64,000 nt of DNA from Zeus faber (Eukaryota; Chordata; Actinopteri; Zeiformes; Zeidae): assembly GCA_960531495.1 (NCBI GenBank), contig CAUIJY010000068.1, forward strand, positions 1,860,001 to 1,924,000. Reading direction: 5' to 3'. Below the pieces are notes generated by a model. The model had not been told where the DNA came from. It made no database searches and saw only the letters and a list, made by a program, of their open reading frames with translations. The stretch's first letter is position 1. Each line of letters begins with the position of its first letter. The position numbers were made by a program, and so were the translations under genes. Below are positions 62,440 to 64,000 of the stretch, piece by piece.

Positions 62440-63870
62440 CTAACATGTATTTGTGGAGTTATGATCATTTTCATCATTGTGTGCACATGTGGGAAAAAAC
62501 GCATTTTCAGCCGATTTAAACGTCGAAAAGGGGAATTGCTTAAACGCTTCAGTCATTACTCTGTGTGACAGTGTCAGACAGTTTAAATACAATGGTGAAC
62601 TAGTATATGCTGCTAAAGTGTTGTTTGTCAACCAGTTTTAGGCCCATCTAACATGTATTTGTCGAGTTATGATCATTTTCATCATTATGTGTACATGTGG
62701 GAAAAAACGCATTTTCAGCCGATTTAAACGTCGAAAAGGGGAATTGCTTAAACGCTTCAGTCATTACTCTGTGTGACAGTGTCAGACAGTTTAAATACAA
62801 TGGTGAACTAGTATATGCTGCTAAAGCGTTGTTTGTCAAACAGTTTTAGGCCCATACAACATGTATTTGTCGAGTTATGGTCATTTTCATCATTATGTGC
62901 ACATGTGGGAAAAAACGCATTTTCAGCCGATTTAAACGTCGAAAAGGGAAATTGCTTAAACGCTTCAGTCATTACTCTTTGATACAGTGTCAGACAGTTT
63001 AAATACAATGGTGAACTAGTATATGCTGCTAAAGTGTAGTTTGTCAAACAGTTTTAGGCCCATGTAAAATGTATTTGTCGAGTTATGATCATTTTCATCA
63101 TTGTGTGCACATGTGGGAAAAAACGCATTTTCAGCCGATTTAAACGTCGAAAAGGGGAATTGCTTAAACGCTTCAGTCATTACTCTGTGTGACAGTGTCA
63201 GACAGTTTAAATACAATGGTGAACTAGTATATGCTGCTAAAGTGTTGTTTGTCAACCAGTTTTAGGCCCATCTAACATGTATTTGTCGAGTTATGATCAT
63301 TTTCATCATTATGTGTACATGTGGGAAAAACGCATTTTCAGTCGATTTAAACGTCGAAAAGGGGAATTGCTTAAACGCTTCAGTCATTACTCTGTGTGAC
63401 AGTGTCAGACAGTTTAAATACAATGGTGAACTAGTATATGCTGCTAAAGCGTTGTTTGTCAAACAGTTTTAGGCCCATACAACATGTATTTGTCGAGGTA
63501 TGAGCATTTTCAGAACATTGGACGGTTTGCTGTCTAGCTGAATTAGAGAAACACTGAACCATTGTCTCTTCAGAGGTGAATGATTCAGAATGCTGCAGGA
63601 CAGCATAGAAATTTTATTAATATGATGAACTATTATGTGCTTCCTAAGTTTTTCTCTCAGATTTCTATGCCCATCTAACATGTATTTCTGGAGTTATGAT
63701 CATTTTCAGAACTTGTGACGGTTTGCTGTCTAGCTGAATTAGAGAAACACCGAACCATTGTCTCTTCAGAGGTGAATGATTCAGAATGCTGCAGTACAGC
63801 ATAGAAATTTAATTAATATGATGAACTATTATGTGCTTCTTAAGTGTTTCTCACAGATTTCTAGGCCCAT
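62440..63870 (+). repeat. 1,431-bp AAAAABB unit, copy 6
   Basis: Monomer starts: A 62440, 62648, 62856, 63064, 63272 (207 bp); B 63479, 63675. All family markers are present, and the first A is the GCTTAAACG type, as in copies 3 and 4 (offset 11,366 from copy 3). Confidence 0.92.
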
Positions 63871-64000
63871 CTAACATGTATTTGTGGAGTTATGATCATT
63901 TTCATCATTGTGTGCACATGTGGGAAAAAACGCATTTTCAGCCGATTTAAACGTCGAAAAGGGGAATTGGTAAAACGCTTTAGTCATTACTCTGTGTGAC
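63871..64000 (+). repeat. Partial A monomer at the right end of the window
   Basis: The first 130 bp of an A monomer with the GGAATTGGTAAAACGC marker. It is therefore likely to start another AAAB or AABB block of the 43948/61632 kind. The array continues beyond the window. Confidence 0.9.

Larger units (their letters stand above)
1..64000 (+). repeat. Two-monomer (A/B) satellite DNA array filling the window
   Basis: The whole window is made of two monomers in direct orientation, A of 208 bp and B of 196 bp, with no interruption by other sequence. I phase monomers just after the recurring TTTTAGGCCCAT (A tail) or TTTCTATGCCCAT / TTTCTAGGCCCAT (B tails). The array continues past the right end. 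The left end is more diverged but still satellite. No inversion, transposon, simple-sequence tract or gene was found. Known of such DNA: large satellite arrays with higher-order repeats are typical of eukaryotic centromeric, pericentromeric or subtelomeric heterochromatin. Inferred: this is such a locus. Which of these, and in which species, cannot be told from the sequence. Confidence 0.97.

Noticed and set aside
1-64000. CRISPR array, because of the regular repeats
   Set aside because: Repeat units are about 200 bp with no short-repeat/unique-spacer structure. All intervening sequence is itself repeated, and no cas genes are present.

Overview
This window is satellite DNA from end to end. 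I see no gene, RNA gene, transposon, CRISPR array or unique sequence in it. It is one head-to-tail array, all in one orientation, of two related monomers: A (208 bp) and B (196 bp). A hand count on one A monomer gives 37% GC with CpG at about the level expected from base composition. Long tandem arrays with higher-order structure point to eukaryotic nuclear heterochromatin (centromeric, pericentromeric or subtelomeric). Nothing in the sequence identifies the species, and I do not recognise the family.

Layout. Bases 1-3783 are a diverged edge zone holding 10 A-type monomers (204-208 bp) and 7 B-type monomers. Six of the seven edge B units are about 250 bp because the last 71 bp of an A monomer is fused to them. 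Around 3,820, inside the A monomer at 3784-3991, the array switches to a homogenised core that runs to the right end of the window. By my count the core holds 196 complete A monomers, 99 complete B monomers and a final partial A. Monomer lengths summed over this map reproduce the coordinates exactly once indels are included.

Grammar of the core. Monomers come in 66 blocks, each a run of A followed by a run of B. A runs are 2 (30 times), 3 (18), 4 (8) or 5 (10) long and never single. B runs are 1 (34 times), 2 (31) or 3 (once). Monomer subtypes are tied to position: first A after B, last A before B, first B, second B. Blocks form families that are copied as units: two AAAAABB families of about 1,432 bp (4 copies on the left, 6 on the right), an AAABB family (5 copies), an AAAAB family (4 copies) and AAAB families.

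Larger duplications. Multi-block segments are repeated at offsets of 1,616, 1,837, 2,846, 3,853, 4,076, 4,689, 9,751, 10,558, 12,254 and about 15,100 bp. The left part (about 10.3-33.2 kb) is built from repeated long segments. The middle (33.2-41.3 kb) is a nearly perfect tandem duplication of about 4.1 kb. The right part (42.5-64 kb) interleaves the second AAAAABB family with AAAB, AAB and AABB blocks. Chimeric monomers and a conversion-like patch mark exchange points, mostly within the sequence shared by A and B around the monomer junction.

The many short open frames are by-products of the repeat. They restart in each monomer, most begin at TTG rather than ATG, and the 208-bp period is not a multiple of three. 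The interest here lies in array architecture, not in encoded proteins.
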